Positions 1 to 9,020 are shown, counted from the first letter of the stretch. The stretch is DNA of 64,000 nucleotides from Nostoc sp. LEGE 06077 (GCF_015207705.1 NZ_JADEWI010000026.1:20107-84106); one strand, 5' to 3'. Notes: generated by a model from the sequence alone, not told the origin. Numbers and translations are program-made.

Positions 1-1
1 T

Positions 2-1513
2 AATGCACTCACCCAAACTAGTAGTGAACTAATTGTTGTTTTCGATGCTGATTTTGTCCCGACAAAAAACTTTCTCACTCGGACGGTGGGCTTTTTTCAA
101 GATGAAACTATAGCCATCGTCCAAACACCACAAAGCTTTTATAATGCTGACCCCATAGCCCGAAATCTGGGCTTAGAAAATATTCTTACCCCCGATGAAG
201 AAGTCTTTCATCGACATATTCAGTCAATGCGAGATAGTTCAGAAAGTGCAATCTGTGCTGGTACTTCTTTCATTGTTCGCCGGACTGCATTAGAAAAAGC
301 CGGAGGTTTTATCACTGAATCTTTATCAGAAGATTACTTTACAGGGGTTAATTTAACTGCTTACGGCTATCGCATCATTTATTTAAATGAATTACTCAGT
401 GCTGGTTTAGCCGCAGAAAATATAGCTGCTTATGCAATTCAACGTTTGCGCTGGGCGCAAGGTACACTCCAAGGACTTTTTATTAAATCTAATCCGCTGA
501 TCATTCCTGGATTTAGTCTGACTCAGAGATTAGCTCATTTGGGAGGATTTTTGAGTTGGTTTACGACTATTTCTCGAATTTATTTTCTTTTAATGCCCCT
601 AGTTTATTCGTTTTTAGATGTAATTCCGATTCGGGCAAAATTACCAGAATTAATTTATTTTTGGTTGCCGCTTTACTTAGTGAATATTACAGTATTTGCT
701 TGGTTGAATAAATATTCTCGTTCTGCTTTTTTATCAGATATCTATTTTTTAGTATTATGCTTTCCTATAGCGTGGACTGTACTGCAATCTCTACTACGTC
801 CATTCTCCACAGGATTTAAAGTCACGCCTAAAGGAATCAGTAGCGATCGCTATACTTTCAACTGGAAATTAGCCTTACCTTTAATCATATTATTTATCGC
901 TACAGCTATTAGTTTGTGGCAAACCATCTGTATGTACATACTCAAACAGGCTATGGCTGCACAAGTACCAGCAATGGCGGAACAAACTGTGGGTATGGGT
1001 GTAGGTTGGCTATGGAGTATCTATAATTTACTCATGATTGGTTCGGCTATCCTAGTTTTGCTAGATGCGCCCAAAACCGATACATTTGAATGGTTTGATT
1101 TACGACGAGTTGTCGAGTTAAAAATTGGTCATGAGAGTTATTGGGGTGTAACCACAATGATGTCGGAAATTGGTGCAGAGATAGCAATAACTCAGCAACT
1201 CCCCATTAATTTATTTGTCAGTCAACCAGTAACAATCAAAATCGCCGAAGAAAATTTCCACTTAAGCGCAGAAATAGTGAGTACTGGATTTGCTAATGAA
1301 TTTCCCATCATCCGCATTCAATTCACATCAGTAAGTATCAGTCAACATCGTCGTTTAGTAGAAATATTATTTTGTCGTCCAGGACAATGGAAGCGTCAGA
1401 ATGCACCAGGGGAGTTAAGTTCCCTCTTATTACTGTTGAGAATCTTGCTGAAACCCCGCATTATTTTTGATAGAAAAATTTCTGTCAGTCCAGTGGTGGT
1501 GACTAAGGTCTAA
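2..1513 (+). CDS. Cellulose-synthase-like family 2 glycosyltransferase with C-terminal PilZ-like domain (5' end outside window)
   Basis: The reading frame is open from base 2, so the start lies upstream of the window. The visible part has the processive GT2 hallmarks in order: a DAD metal/UDP-sugar motif (bases 47-55), SEDYFTG (the TED-like catalytic base motif) and QRLRWAQG (the Q-x-x-R-W acceptor motif). These are followed by several hydrophobic segments and a C-terminal region of about 110 residues resembling PilZ, with a degenerate RR..R patch and an S-x-x-G turn. Family knowledge: such enzymes are inner-membrane polysaccharide synthases, often activated by c-di-GMP through PilZ. The PilZ residues look incomplete here, so c-di-GMP binding is uncertain. 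The glucan product cannot be told from the sequence. Confidence 0.85.
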   Translation, partial: NALTQTSSELIVVFDADFVPTKNFLTRTVGFFQDETIAIVQTPQSFYNADPIARNLGLENILTPDEEVFHRHIQSMRDSSESAICAGTSFIVRRTALEKAGGFITESLSEDYFTGVNLTAYGYRIIYLNELLSAGLAAENIAAYAIQRLRWAQGTLQGLFIKSNPLIIPGFSLTQRLAHLGGFLSWFTTISRIYFLLMPLVYSFLDVIPIRAKLPELIYFWLPLYLVNITVFAWLNKYSRSAFLSDIYFLVLCFPIAWTVLQSLLRPFSTGFKVTPKGISSDRYTFNWKLALPLIILFIATAISLWQTICMYILKQAMAAQVPAMAEQTVGMGVGWLWSIYNLLMIGSAILVLLDAPKTDTFEWFDLRRVVELKIGHESYWGVTTMMSEIGAEIAITQQLPINLFVSQPVTIKIAEENFHLSAEIVSTGFANEFPIIRIQFTSVSISQHRRLVEILFCRPGQWKRQNAPGELSSLLLLLRILLKPRIIFDRKISVSPVVVTKV

Positions 1514-1667
1514 ATCGCACTATTGTTAATGATAGCGATCGCAGTTTGATTTTTCCTCAAATGTCAGGGCGAATGGCAGTTCACCCTGATCTAAACCCTC
1601 AAGTCTATAAAAGTGATTGTCTGATTCCAGTAAGAAAAGAGCGATCGCTCTTATTCAGATGAGGTTT

Positions 1668-2816
1668 TTACGCCACCCAATTCCAAATAGTAAAGTTAAA
1701 GGAATATGAATATAGTAATATAGCAAACCAAATTAATATTAGGTATCCCCAGCGATGATGGCGAGAAAACACCAAGCCTAATGCCCATGAAAGCGACACA
1801 ATGCCATAAGCATAACGGTTAATAGACATCAGCGCTCCAGAGAATATGATGAGTAACAATGAGCAATAACCGTAGACTACAGCAGTCTTACTCAACTGGT
1901 GGCGAAAATACCACAACATATAGCCGCCACCAAATACCATCACAACTTTAATTAAACTATCTCTGCCTACAGAGATAGCATCATTCAATATAAACCACCA
2001 ACTTGGTTGCGCCCATGTTTTTTGGATATGCACAAATGCTAAAGGATCTTTAAAAGCAATGGCACAATATAAACTAAATGAAATTAATCCTAATGGTACA
2101 CAAAGTCCCGCAATATAAGCACTTAATGGTTTCTTTTCTTGCCAAGCAACCAAAAGAAAAGTAGGTAATAATGTAATTCCTGTAGCGCGAGTTGCACTAG
2201 CCAATGCACCACAAACCGCAGCCCAAACATATTGACGATTATCGAATGCTCGCAAAGCTGCCGTAGTCAACAGTAGAAACAAACCTTCAGTATAAATAAC
2301 TGTGCCGTATAAAGAAAATGGACACCAAGCCACGACAGCCGTTGTCCATCTGGCCACATGAGTACCATGACGTTCTTTTACCCAAGAATAAAGGATAAGT
2401 AGCGCCCCCAAAAAAGCACAGTTATTCAAGACTGTACCCGCTACTTCAAAAGGTAAGCCGAACATCATGATTCCACGACTAATTAAGGGAAATAAGGGAT
2501 AAAAAGCAATTGAATGTTGATTGCCATCATTCGCATAGTTATAACCTTCAACTGCAATGCTGCGATACCACTTACCATCCCAATGAGAAAATAGTTCCCA
2601 ACTCAGTTTAGGAACAAAGTTAGGAGCATAACCTAATGGATATGGCGGTTGCCAGTACGTATGCACAGGTGATGTGTACATTAAAGGCACAACAACTTGC
2701 ATAGCAACGATAATGACCAGTCGACTTACCAGCCACATTAAAATTACGAAAATATAGCTATTACTTGGAAAGTTAATCTTTTTAAAAGATATTAGTTGAT
2801 TAATAAGCTTTCTCAT
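1668..2816 (-). CDS. PIG-V-like integral membrane mannosyltransferase
   Basis: A 382-residue polytopic protein. An N-terminal membrane segment is followed by a large non-cytoplasmic loop containing FSHWDGKWYRSIAVEGY, then FYPLFPLISR, and then many hydrophobic helices to the C-terminus. The WDGxWY and FYPLFP elements are characteristic of bacterial homologues of PIG-V (GPI mannosyltransferase 2 type, GT-C fold), where the acidic residue of the loop is catalytic. The donor is presumably a lipid-linked sugar and the acceptor is unknown. It lies with a second GT-C-like enzyme and an acyltransferase on the same strand, which suggests a glycolipid or surface-glycan module. It converges with the GT2 gene upstream; the 154-bp gap holds HIP1 sites but no clear terminator. 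Confidence 0.75.
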   Translation of the reverse strand: MRKLINQLISFKKINFPSNSYIFVILMWLVSRLVIIVAMQVVVPLMYTSPVHTYWQPPYPLGYAPNFVPKLSWELFSHWDGKWYRSIAVEGYNYANDGNQHSIAFYPLFPLISRGIMMFGLPFEVAGTVLNNCAFLGALLILYSWVKERHGTHVARWTTAVVAWCPFSLYGTVIYTEGLFLLLTTAALRAFDNRQYVWAAVCGALASATRATGITLLPTFLLVAWQEKKPLSAYIAGLCVPLGLISFSLYCAIAFKDPLAFVHIQKTWAQPSWWFILNDAISVGRDSLIKVVMVFGGGYMLWYFRHQLSKTAVVYGYCSLLLIIFSGALMSINRYAYGIVSLSWALGLVFSRHHRWGYLILIWFAILLYSYSFNFTIWNWVA

Positions 2817-2955
2817 AATATATGAAAATTAAAATAGTCATATACCCTACGGCTTCAATAAGTTGGGTATCTTGTTATGTATAAATTATTTAGCACTGCT
2901 ATATCTTACTATATTCTCAACTACCAGCAAACTAATTGTCTTACCAAATTACACC

Positions 2956-4566
2956 TTAGCGAGAGTCACTATTTTTGCGTAATTCCCAGAGTGAGTAATA
3001 CTCATCTTGATAAACAAGATTTAGTTTGGATTGGTCTTGAGGGGCTAATTGCTGTCGCCAAGTATTCGCAATATCGAGTAAAAAAACCTGAGTATAGGTA
3101 TTAGAAATATTAGGAATAATCAGATTTTTGACTAATTTAAATCGGACTCGTGGCTCCACAAGATAACTTAAAGAAACAACATTGCCAAAATTAATCCCTT
3201 CAGCATTACTAATTAACAATGGACGCGGAGAACGATTAATAATTTGGGCAACTTGGAGATTATGATAACTCGCTCCTTTATGCCACCAAGTTTCAGCTTG
3301 ATAATATACCCGCGAAGAAACTAATCCACCAATAATTAATAGTGCTATGATTGTTTGCCAGATTCTGCGTCTTGCCAAACTGCCATTATAAAGTTGTGCA
3401 GCTAACAAATAAATCACAGCAATTTGAATACCTAAATAAGATGGCAAAAAATATGGCTCAGAACCTAGCTTAATTTCACCAGACTTTAAAGCTGGTAAGA
3501 TTAATGGTAGTGATGGTACTACAATTAAAATTACAATAAATAGCCAAGTTTGATAGTTAGTAGTACGACAAAGCAAATAAATCGCGCATCCTACTAAAAT
3601 TAGCAAAAATGCACAGATTAAATAATTGGCATTATTATCTAATACAAAATCTAAATCAAAAAATATTCTGTTGATTTGTCTTAGTAAGAAGGGTACTAAA
3701 GGTATTGGTGCTAACTCTGTTTTTACACCCTGATTTGATATTAAAAACTGAAAAAATTTGGCTAATCCAATGATCATCCAAAAAATAAAGGCAAAAAAGG
3801 CGACAATGGATGCTAACAAATAATCTCTAACAGTTTTATTTAATTGAAAATTAGCAGTTGTGATCACATAAATTCCATGTGTGATCGCCACAAATCCACT
3901 CCATAAAGAGGTGTATAGACTTAATACTAAAATGACTGTATAAAGGCTCCAATTAGTAAACTGATCTGGGGCTAATTTATTTTCAGATTTTGATTCTAGG
4001 CGCAAAGCTCGAATTAGTGAGGCGCTGCTAACTATAATAGTGACTAACCAAAGAATATATTCTTGGGCTTCTGTGGCGTATATTAAGTAAATGGGAGAGA
4101 CAGCAGTCAGAGCGATCGCTAACCAAGGTAGAGATAATGGCACAGAAAATAATTCCCGACATAACCAATAAATGCTAGGAAAAACTAACAAGCTAATACA
4201 AGCCGATAAACTTCTAGTTGCTGTAATTGAATTACCAAAGATACCTAACCAAAATCGGGCGATCGCATAATAAAGTGGTGGATGTTGCGGGTCTTCTTTC
4301 GCTAAAGACATAATCGTATCACTCAGTCCTTTTTGTTGATTAATACCTTGGAACTGAGCAAAACTTTCAGGAGTAATTACACGACTATTAAATAATTGCT
4401 GTTTGACTTCCGCAACTGTATAACCAGAAATTCGTAATGATGTATATGTTTCATCATGAGAATAAACTTTACTGTCTAGGTTAAAAAAGCGGAACAATAC
4501 AGCCATCACCAGCAAAACAATAATTAAAAACCGCAACCAACTCGGAATGATTGTGTTCTGCTGCAT
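2956..4566 (-). CDS. GT-C superfamily (family 39-like) membrane glycosyltransferase
   Basis: A 536-residue polytopic membrane protein. The N-terminal transmembrane segment is followed by YSHDETYTSLR, an acidic D-E motif in the first external loop as in ArnT/PMT-type enzymes, and later by DPQHPPLYYAIARFW, the HPPLYY element shared by many family 39 proteins. About ten further hydrophobic segments follow and a short soluble tail closes the protein. Family knowledge: these enzymes transfer a sugar from polyprenyl-phosphate donors to lipids or proteins on the outer face of the membrane. The substrate is not predictable. It lies 139 bp upstream of the PIG-V-like gene and 43 bp downstream of the acyltransferase gene, all on the minus strand, so co-transcription is plausible. 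Confidence 0.72.
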   Translation of the reverse strand: MQQNTIIPSWLRFLIIVLLVMAVLFRFFNLDSKVYSHDETYTSLRISGYTVAEVKQQLFNSRVITPESFAQFQGINQQKGLSDTIMSLAKEDPQHPPLYYAIARFWLGIFGNSITATRSLSACISLLVFPSIYWLCRELFSVPLSLPWLAIALTAVSPIYLIYATEAQEYILWLVTIIVSSASLIRALRLESKSENKLAPDQFTNWSLYTVILVLSLYTSLWSGFVAITHGIYVITTANFQLNKTVRDYLLASIVAFFAFIFWMIIGLAKFFQFLISNQGVKTELAPIPLVPFLLRQINRIFFDLDFVLDNNANYLICAFLLILVGCAIYLLCRTTNYQTWLFIVILIVVPSLPLILPALKSGEIKLGSEPYFLPSYLGIQIAVIYLLAAQLYNGSLARRRIWQTIIALLIIGGLVSSRVYYQAETWWHKGASYHNLQVAQIINRSPRPLLISNAEGINFGNVVSLSYLVEPRVRFKLVKNLIIPNISNTYTQVFLLDIANTWRQQLAPQDQSKLNLVYQDEYYSLWELRKNSDSR

Positions 4567-4609
4567 AGTTAGATGAATTGGGGAAAAATTAGGGCGATCG
4601 CTACTTAAT

Positions 4610-5446
4610 TTACGGTAAAAGCTTTTTTGATCGAGATAAATTTTCTTTCTTCGTAAAACACTTAGGAAAATGCCATCTTGTAAAATTTTCTAGATTAGAA
4701 ATAGTCAAAAAATCAATTGTTTTAAACTGCCGATCAATGGCTGGCAAACTACATATCTTAGCTCCAATACTCAAATAAGCTTGGACAATCTTGGGAATTT
4801 CTACTTCACATTTATCTAAACAATGGTGAGTAACTTCTAAACAATATTGAGCATTGGGATAGACTACAATACTCGAATGTATGAAATTGTTTCTTTGAAA
4901 AAAATTATATGCACAAGCAGCTTGTCTAGGAGATTGTGTGAGTAATGAAGCACAGCCAAAAAAATATTTATTTTGACTCCAAATAAGATAATTAGCTAAT
5001 CCTTCCCACAGTAATAGTAATGCTTGGCTGTTGCGAAATTCTTTGGCAATGCACGCACGTCCAACTTCCACGGATGCTTGCAGCACATTATCAGGAATTG
5101 TGCTGAGATTAAACACATCAGCAGCATCAAAACCCAATCCTTGAGATGCCATTTGATAAGTTTGCATCCGATAAGTGCCAATTGTTTGACCAGTATGTTT
5201 AGAAATCAAGATTAAATGATGACAAACTTCATCAAACTTATCTCGATCCATTTGGGTGAGGCTAGAACTAGAAAATCCTAAACCTAGTTCCAAATTAAAG
5301 ACTTCAAACCGCAAACGGAAGATAGATTCTAATTCTTCTTCAGTTGAGGCCAGTCGCAAGATATACTTATCGGTTTGAAGAACTGGAAAATCTTTCAAAG
5401 AAGAAGAATTAAGCGAATAATTAATGTTGCGGTAAGAAATTTCCAT
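4610..5446 (-). CDS. GNAT-like acyltransferase (OlsB/autoinducer-synthase-like fold)
   Basis: 278 residues. The core (about residues 25-220) reads YILRLASTEEELESIFRLRF, then GTYRM, then VEVGRACI followed by ALLLLWEGL. This order matches the family of ornithine N-acyltransferases and putative hemolysins and the related acyl-ACP-using synthases, with the arginine and the E-V-G-R-A-C strand conserved. Family knowledge: these enzymes move an acyl chain from acyl-ACP to an amine. No substrate can be assigned. It is the first gene of a probable minus-strand group with two membrane glycosyltransferases, so a lipid or glycan modification role is a reasonable inference. The start at 5446 is an ATG. 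Confidence 0.65.
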   Translation of the reverse strand: MEISYRNINYSLNSSSLKDFPVLQTDKYILRLASTEEELESIFRLRFEVFNLELGLGFSSSSLTQMDRDKFDEVCHHLILISKHTGQTIGTYRMQTYQMASQGLGFDAADVFNLSTIPDNVLQASVEVGRACIAKEFRNSQALLLLWEGLANYLIWSQNKYFFGCASLLTQSPRQAACAYNFFQRNNFIHSSIVVYPNAQYCLEVTHHCLDKCEVEIPKIVQAYLSIGAKICSLPAIDRQFKTIDFLTISNLENFTRWHFPKCFTKKENLSRSKKLLP

Positions 5447-5903
5447 CTGTCTTCCAACTTAGATGTGCGGAGATATCCTAGTAAATTCACAAGTTTGACA
5501 AAAACATTCGATGCACTAATGTGATGCAGTATTACAGGTGTAATTTTCTAGGATATGTTTCCAGAAAGGTTTTCTGATAAATCTTGACTTGGTAGCGTGT
5601 CAGATTTATCTGAGAATTCTCGCCAAACCTCTACTGAAAACAGTATTTATTTTCCCCATTTCCTCGACAATTCCTCTCCCCGTTATGATTTGAGAAGCTA
5701 GTAGAGTCAACAGAGTGAGAAATGGGTTTTTTTATTATGCATTTGGGTTGGAGAAAAATCTGGCAATAAGATACAAATTTTGCGAATACATAGATTAATT
5801 TTGCTGTCAATAGCTTCTTGACAAAAGCATGACAATGCTACAGCAAAGTGCTGAGTATAAAACCTATAAATTCAAGGCTTTGACTTATTAACATTGTTCT
5901 CAC
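5447..5903. other. Intergenic region without a recognised gene
   Basis: This 457-bp AT-rich stretch separates the acyltransferase start from the radC stop. It should hold the promoter for the minus-strand acyltransferase group. I see no coding frame, stable terminator, RNA gene or repeat array that I can defend. A TTGACA on the plus strand at about 5819-5824 has no well-spaced -10 box and no gene downstream on that strand. Confidence 0.5.
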
Positions 5904-6635
5904 CTAATCACCTTGAGGGTAATCATTCCATAACGTTGTGATTTCACGTAAACTTTGGTGATTTCCATTTCCTAAAATTACATGATCTAGTAACGGAATA
6001 CCCAATAATTGCGCTCCTGCTAACAATTGACGGGTCAATTCTATATCTTCTGGACTTGGTTCAATATTCCCAGAAGGATGATTGTGAGCGACTATTGCGC
6101 GTGTTGCACCTTGACGAATTACTTCTCGAAAAATTTCTCGTGGGGAAGCTAGGGTTTCAGTTGCAGTACCGATGCTAATGACTTGTGTACCCAATAAACG
6201 ATTTTTCACATCTAATAACAATACTGCAAACCGTTCTTGCGTTTGCCACATTAAATCTTGACTGAGTGCAGCTGCGGCCACCAATGGACTATCAATTAAA
6301 GTGCCTTCTGAAGGGCGGGAGAGAAACGCACGTTTACCTAGTTCGACCGCAGCTAAAATGGTTGTGGCTTTGGCTGGGCCAATACCAGGAACTTGCATTA
6401 ATTCTGCTGGGGTGACTTCTCGTAATGCGGCTAATGGGTCACGTTGATATTTGCTTAATTCTTGCAAAAGATATTGTCCCAAACCTACAGCCGAAAGTTT
6501 TCCTGGCCCTTGACCAGTGGCTAAAAGAATTGCGATTAACTCTGCTGTTGCTAAAATTTTGGGGCCATGAGTCATCAAACGCTCACGCGGACGTTCATTT
6601 GTGGGGATGTCGGCAATTCTTAGGCAATAGGTCAT
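5904..6635 (-). CDS. radC: RadC family protein (UPF0758), JAB1/MPN-type metalloprotease fold
   Basis: 243 residues. The N-terminal helix-hairpin-helix region carries [21 protein letters not shown]. The C-terminal domain has the JAMM-type motif [15 protein letters not shown], that is H-x-H-P-S-G followed by the downstream aspartate that completes the zinc site. Length and order match chromosomal RadC proteins. The name comes from an old DNA-repair phenotype that is disputed, and the biochemical role is unknown. It stands alone on the minus strand, with the Mn exporter gene next upstream. Confidence 0.9.
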   Translation of the reverse strand: MTYCLRIADIPTNERPRERLMTHGPKILATAELIAILLATGQGPGKLSAVGLGQYLLQELSKYQRDPLAALREVTPAELMQVPGIGPAKATTILAAVELGKRAFLSRPSEGTLIDSPLVAAAALSQDLMWQTQERFAVLLLDVKNRLLGTQVISIGTATETLASPREIFREVIRQGATRAIVAHNHPSGNIEPSPEDIELTRQLLAGAQLLGIPLLDHVILGNGNHQSLREITTLWNDYPQGD

Positions 6636-6844
6636 AGAAGCATTCAGAAAATAGTTACCGAGATGGAACTATTTTTAGTTATCCCTTGTTTGCGCTCAAA
6701 ATTATCTTAAATGGAGAAAATCTTTAATTTTATGAGCGGGGTTAGAGACTATGCGGTTTGCAGTTGAATGGAATACAGACCTAACCCCTTATCCCTTCCC
6801 AACAAGGGAAGGGGAATAAAACTCAAAGCCTCTATTTTTCCTCT

Positions 6845-7486
6845 TTACACTCCTTCTACAGCAGCAACCACACCAAAAATGAGAAATAAGCATCCCCCGA
6901 CAAAAGTGAGTTGGCGTTCAGAAATGCGTCCGGCGATGAGTTTACCACCGATAACTGCGATCGCGGCACAAATACTATGTCCTAAAATCGCTCCAATCGT
7001 TACCCCAATTGGGTTATTACCAGCAGCTAAGGCAATAGTGGCAATTTGGGTGCGATCGCCCCACTCTGCCATAAATGTTAATAAGAAGGCTTCGGTGATA
7101 ATTGCCCAAGGGGTTTTGCGCTTTGGTAGCTGTGCATCTGCTTTTTTCACCGCAGTTTCTGCTTCTTCTACGACATCTGCATCACAACTCGCAGCCGCCA
7201 TTTTACTCGCGTCGTACAACAGCTTAATACCAAAGGCGATAAACAAAGCGATTTCAGCGTAATGAATGTAAATTTTTGGTAGTAAAGATGCCGCTTGCCC
7301 AAATACCACTGAGAGGATCGTCATTGCGGCTAAAGCTGCTGTCACCCCAATAAACACCAAGCGCCGTGAATGGTGCATTGCCAAAATTACAGCGATAAAA
7401 AAAGTTTTATCGCCAAGCTCAGAAACGGTAATTAATAACAAACCTGCGGTAAAAGCTGTTAACACTCTCTCAAGCTCCTGAATCAT
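6845..7486 (-). CDS. mnx: TMEM165/GDT1 (UPF0016) family cation transporter, probable Mn2+ exporter
   Basis: 213 residues from the ATG at 7484-7486. A longer frame back to a TTG at 7516 would run through the leader hairpins and is less likely. Two homologous halves each carry the family signature: ELGDKTFFIAVILAM near the N-terminus and EWGDRTQIATIALAA in the second half. The acidic residues of E-x-G-D-(K/R)-T line the cation path. A short charged linker rich in Asp, Glu, Lys and Ala separates the halves. Family knowledge: the cyanobacterial homologues Mnx/Hmx and plant PAM71 move Mn2+ across internal or plasma membranes. The yybP-ykoY-type element directly upstream supports Mn as the substrate. 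Confidence 0.88.
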   Translation of the reverse strand: MIQELERVLTAFTAGLLLITVSELGDKTFFIAVILAMHHSRRLVFIGVTAALAAMTILSVVFGQAASLLPKIYIHYAEIALFIAFGIKLLYDASKMAAASCDADVVEEAETAVKKADAQLPKRKTPWAIITEAFLLTFMAEWGDRTQIATIALAAGNNPIGVTIGAILGHSICAAIAVIGGKLIAGRISERQLTFVGGCLFLIFGVVAAVEGV

Positions 7487-7513
7487 CTTTAGCGATGTGA
7501 GCTTGAAGAGAGT
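7464..7513 (-). promoter_or_regulatory. Hairpin enclosing the start codon of the Mn exporter gene
   Basis: On the minus strand, 15 nt at 7513-7499 (ACTCTCTTCAAGCTC) pair with 14 nt at 7477-7464 (GAGCTTGAGAGAGT), with only one bulged base. The loop of about 21 nt contains the ATG at 7486-7484. The 3' arm is coding sequence for residues 4-8. The pairing is visible in the sequence. A role in hiding the ribosome-binding region is inference. Confidence 0.55.
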
Positions 7514-7514
7514 C

Positions 7515-7563
7515 AAAAGACCTCACCAAGCTCACATCTTGTCTGTGAACTTAGTGAAGGTCT
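7515..7563 (-). terminator. Riboswitch-associated intrinsic terminator hairpin
   Basis: Minus-strand bases 7563-7544 pair with 7536-7518 to give a stem of about 19 bp with one bulge and a 7-nt loop, followed by a U tract (TTTT at 7518-7515). The 5' arm includes CCTTC (7560-7556), the same bases predicted to close P1 of the Mn aptamer. Terminator and folded aptamer are therefore mutually exclusive, consistent with an Mn-induced ON switch. Confidence 0.7.
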
Positions 7564-7665
7564 CGCTTTCAAATATTTATATTTGACATCTGAACCAGGC
7601 TTATCACCAGTATGTTGATTCAGATGAACTGGCCTGATAGTTCCTGCCAGTAGCTACTCCCCTTC
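7556..7665 (-). ncRNA. yybP-ykoY manganese riboswitch aptamer
   Basis: Read on the minus strand, this leader contains GAAGGGGAGTAGC at the 5' side, then a stem-loop region including ATCAACATACTGG, and then GCGAGACCTTC. These are the conserved elements of the yybP-ykoY class: the GGGGAGUAG loop, the CAACAU-CUGG segment, and GAGACC whose CCUUC pairs back with GAAGG. The class senses Mn2+ and is commonly found ahead of UPF0016 genes, which is exactly the gene that follows. Assignment is by motif and gene context; a covariance-model search was not run. Confidence 0.85.
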
Positions 7666-7676
7666 GATTAACCTAA

Positions 7677-7705
7677 ATGTTACATCTATCTTTAGATAGA
7701 GTCAA
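7677..7705 (-). promoter_or_regulatory. Sigma-70-type promoter for the Mn riboswitch transcript, with palindrome in the spacer
   Basis: On the minus strand, TTGACT (7705-7700) and TAACAT (7682-7677) are separated by 17 bp, placing a start site near 7670, just before the aptamer. The spacer holds the perfect inverted repeat TCTATCT-TT-AGATAGA (7685-7700), a possible operator. Confidence 0.6.
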
Positions 7706-7870
7706 TCATTAAATTTTCCTGATTTTGGGAAACTACGATCATCTTAGCAGGTGACACAAAAAATTCACGATACTTTAGCCCAAACTCTTGCCGAGATCAT
7801 TTTGATTGAGAAAGCGGATAAGTTCATTTTGCTTTCACCTATTAAAAATTTTGTAAAAATTTCCTATACA

Positions 7871-8800
7871 TCAAATACTAATATTGTCTCCCCCCTGGGG
7901 ATTAATAGCTAATCGCAACACTGATAAACCTAAAATTATTAAAAATAATACCAGCCCAATTGTGCAAGCATAGCTAATTTCTAAATTACTAAAAGCTTGT
8001 TCGTATAAATAATAAACAATAGTTTTGGAACTATCCAATGGCCCGCCTTGGGTCATAATATACACTTCTTCAAAAACTTTCGTTGCCGAAATCGCCGAAA
8101 TTACTGCGACTAAAGCTAAATAAGGTCTCATTAAAGGTATAGTAATATCCCAATGTTTGCGAATACCATCTGAGCCATCAATAGCTGCGGCTTCGTACAC
8201 ATCAGCGGGAATAGATTGTAACCCAGCTAAATAAATTACCATGTAATAGCCTAATCCTTTCCAAATAGTGACAGCCATAACACTGGCCAGAGAAATTGGT
8301 ACAATCCCCAAAATTTTATCTGGACTAGTTAACCAAGGAATTCCTTCGGGGAAAATTCCCAAAGTTTTCAGCAACTGATTAAGTAGGCCGTTTTCTGCAT
8401 ATAACCATTTCCAGGCTATACCTGCAACTACCATTGAGATAACTACTGGGGTGTAATATGCGGCTCTAAACCAACTGACTCCCAGCAATTTTTGATTGAC
8501 TAAAATTGCTAACCCTAAAGGAGCAATTACCAAAATTGGTACTACACCCACCAGATAAAGAAAAGTATTTTCTAAAGTTTTCCAAAAAACTGCGTCCTTC
8601 CACAGACGTAAAAAATTAGCAAAGCCTATCCATTGTGGCGGTTGAGAAATATCTTCGTAGCTGGTGAAACTGAGGTAAAAGGCTTGTAACGCAGGCCAAA
8701 AAACAGTTAACCCCAACAGCACTAAAGCAGGTAGCAAAAACAAATATGGAGTGAGTCGTTGTTGAATGATAATCCAATCTTTAGATGTCAGTTGACTCAT
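7871..8800 (-). CDS. Sugar ABC transporter permease, MalF/UgpA type
   Basis: 309 residues with about six hydrophobic segments and the permease EAA loop (EAAAIDGSDGIRKHWDITIPLMRPY, read in two parts: EAAAIDG then ITIPLMRP), which docks on the ATPase. The N-terminal QQRLTPYLFLLPALVLLGL and the YEDISQPPQWIGFANF segment are typical of the MalF-like partner of carbohydrate importers (CUT1). No MalG-like permease or ATPase is adjacent. A CUT1-like binding lipoprotein is encoded 34 kb away at 42888-44186, and the two may belong to one scattered system, as is common in cyanobacteria. The substrate is unknown. Confidence 0.85.
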   Translation of the reverse strand: MSQLTSKDWIIIQQRLTPYLFLLPALVLLGLTVFWPALQAFYLSFTSYEDISQPPQWIGFANFLRLWKDAVFWKTLENTFLYLVGVVPILVIAPLGLAILVNQKLLGVSWFRAAYYTPVVISMVVAGIAWKWLYAENGLLNQLLKTLGIFPEGIPWLTSPDKILGIVPISLASVMAVTIWKGLGYYMVIYLAGLQSIPADVYEAAAIDGSDGIRKHWDITIPLMRPYLALVAVISAISATKVFEEVYIMTQGGPLDSSKTIVYYLYEQAFSNLEISYACTIGLVLFLIILGLSVLRLAINPQGGDNISI

Positions 8801-9020
8801 AAGAGTGTTGGTGAGACGGAAAAGCTAACTCATATTACACGAATAGATACAGTTGGAGGGCGATCGCTCAAACACCATCTAAGTACTTTTTGGTATATGT
8901 CTGTATTAATCACTTAAATTTATTAATTTAAAAAATAATAATATTTGTATTTATCAGAGGAACAGCATAAATTAAACCCATAAAGAAAAACCAAACGGGA
9001 ATCACCTAAAGAGGTAAATT

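Noticed and set aside
2877..3104. Plus-strand frame of 75 codons overlapping the family 39-like gene
   Set aside because: Mostly antisense to a conserved coding end, no ribosome site, no family likeness.
5819..5850. TTGACA promoter-like sequence on the plus strand
   Set aside because: No -10 box at good spacing and no plus-strand gene downstream.
6768..7262. Plus-strand open frame of 164 codons opposite the Mn exporter gene
   Set aside because: It mirrors a conserved gene on the other strand, lacks a ribosome site and recognisable motifs.
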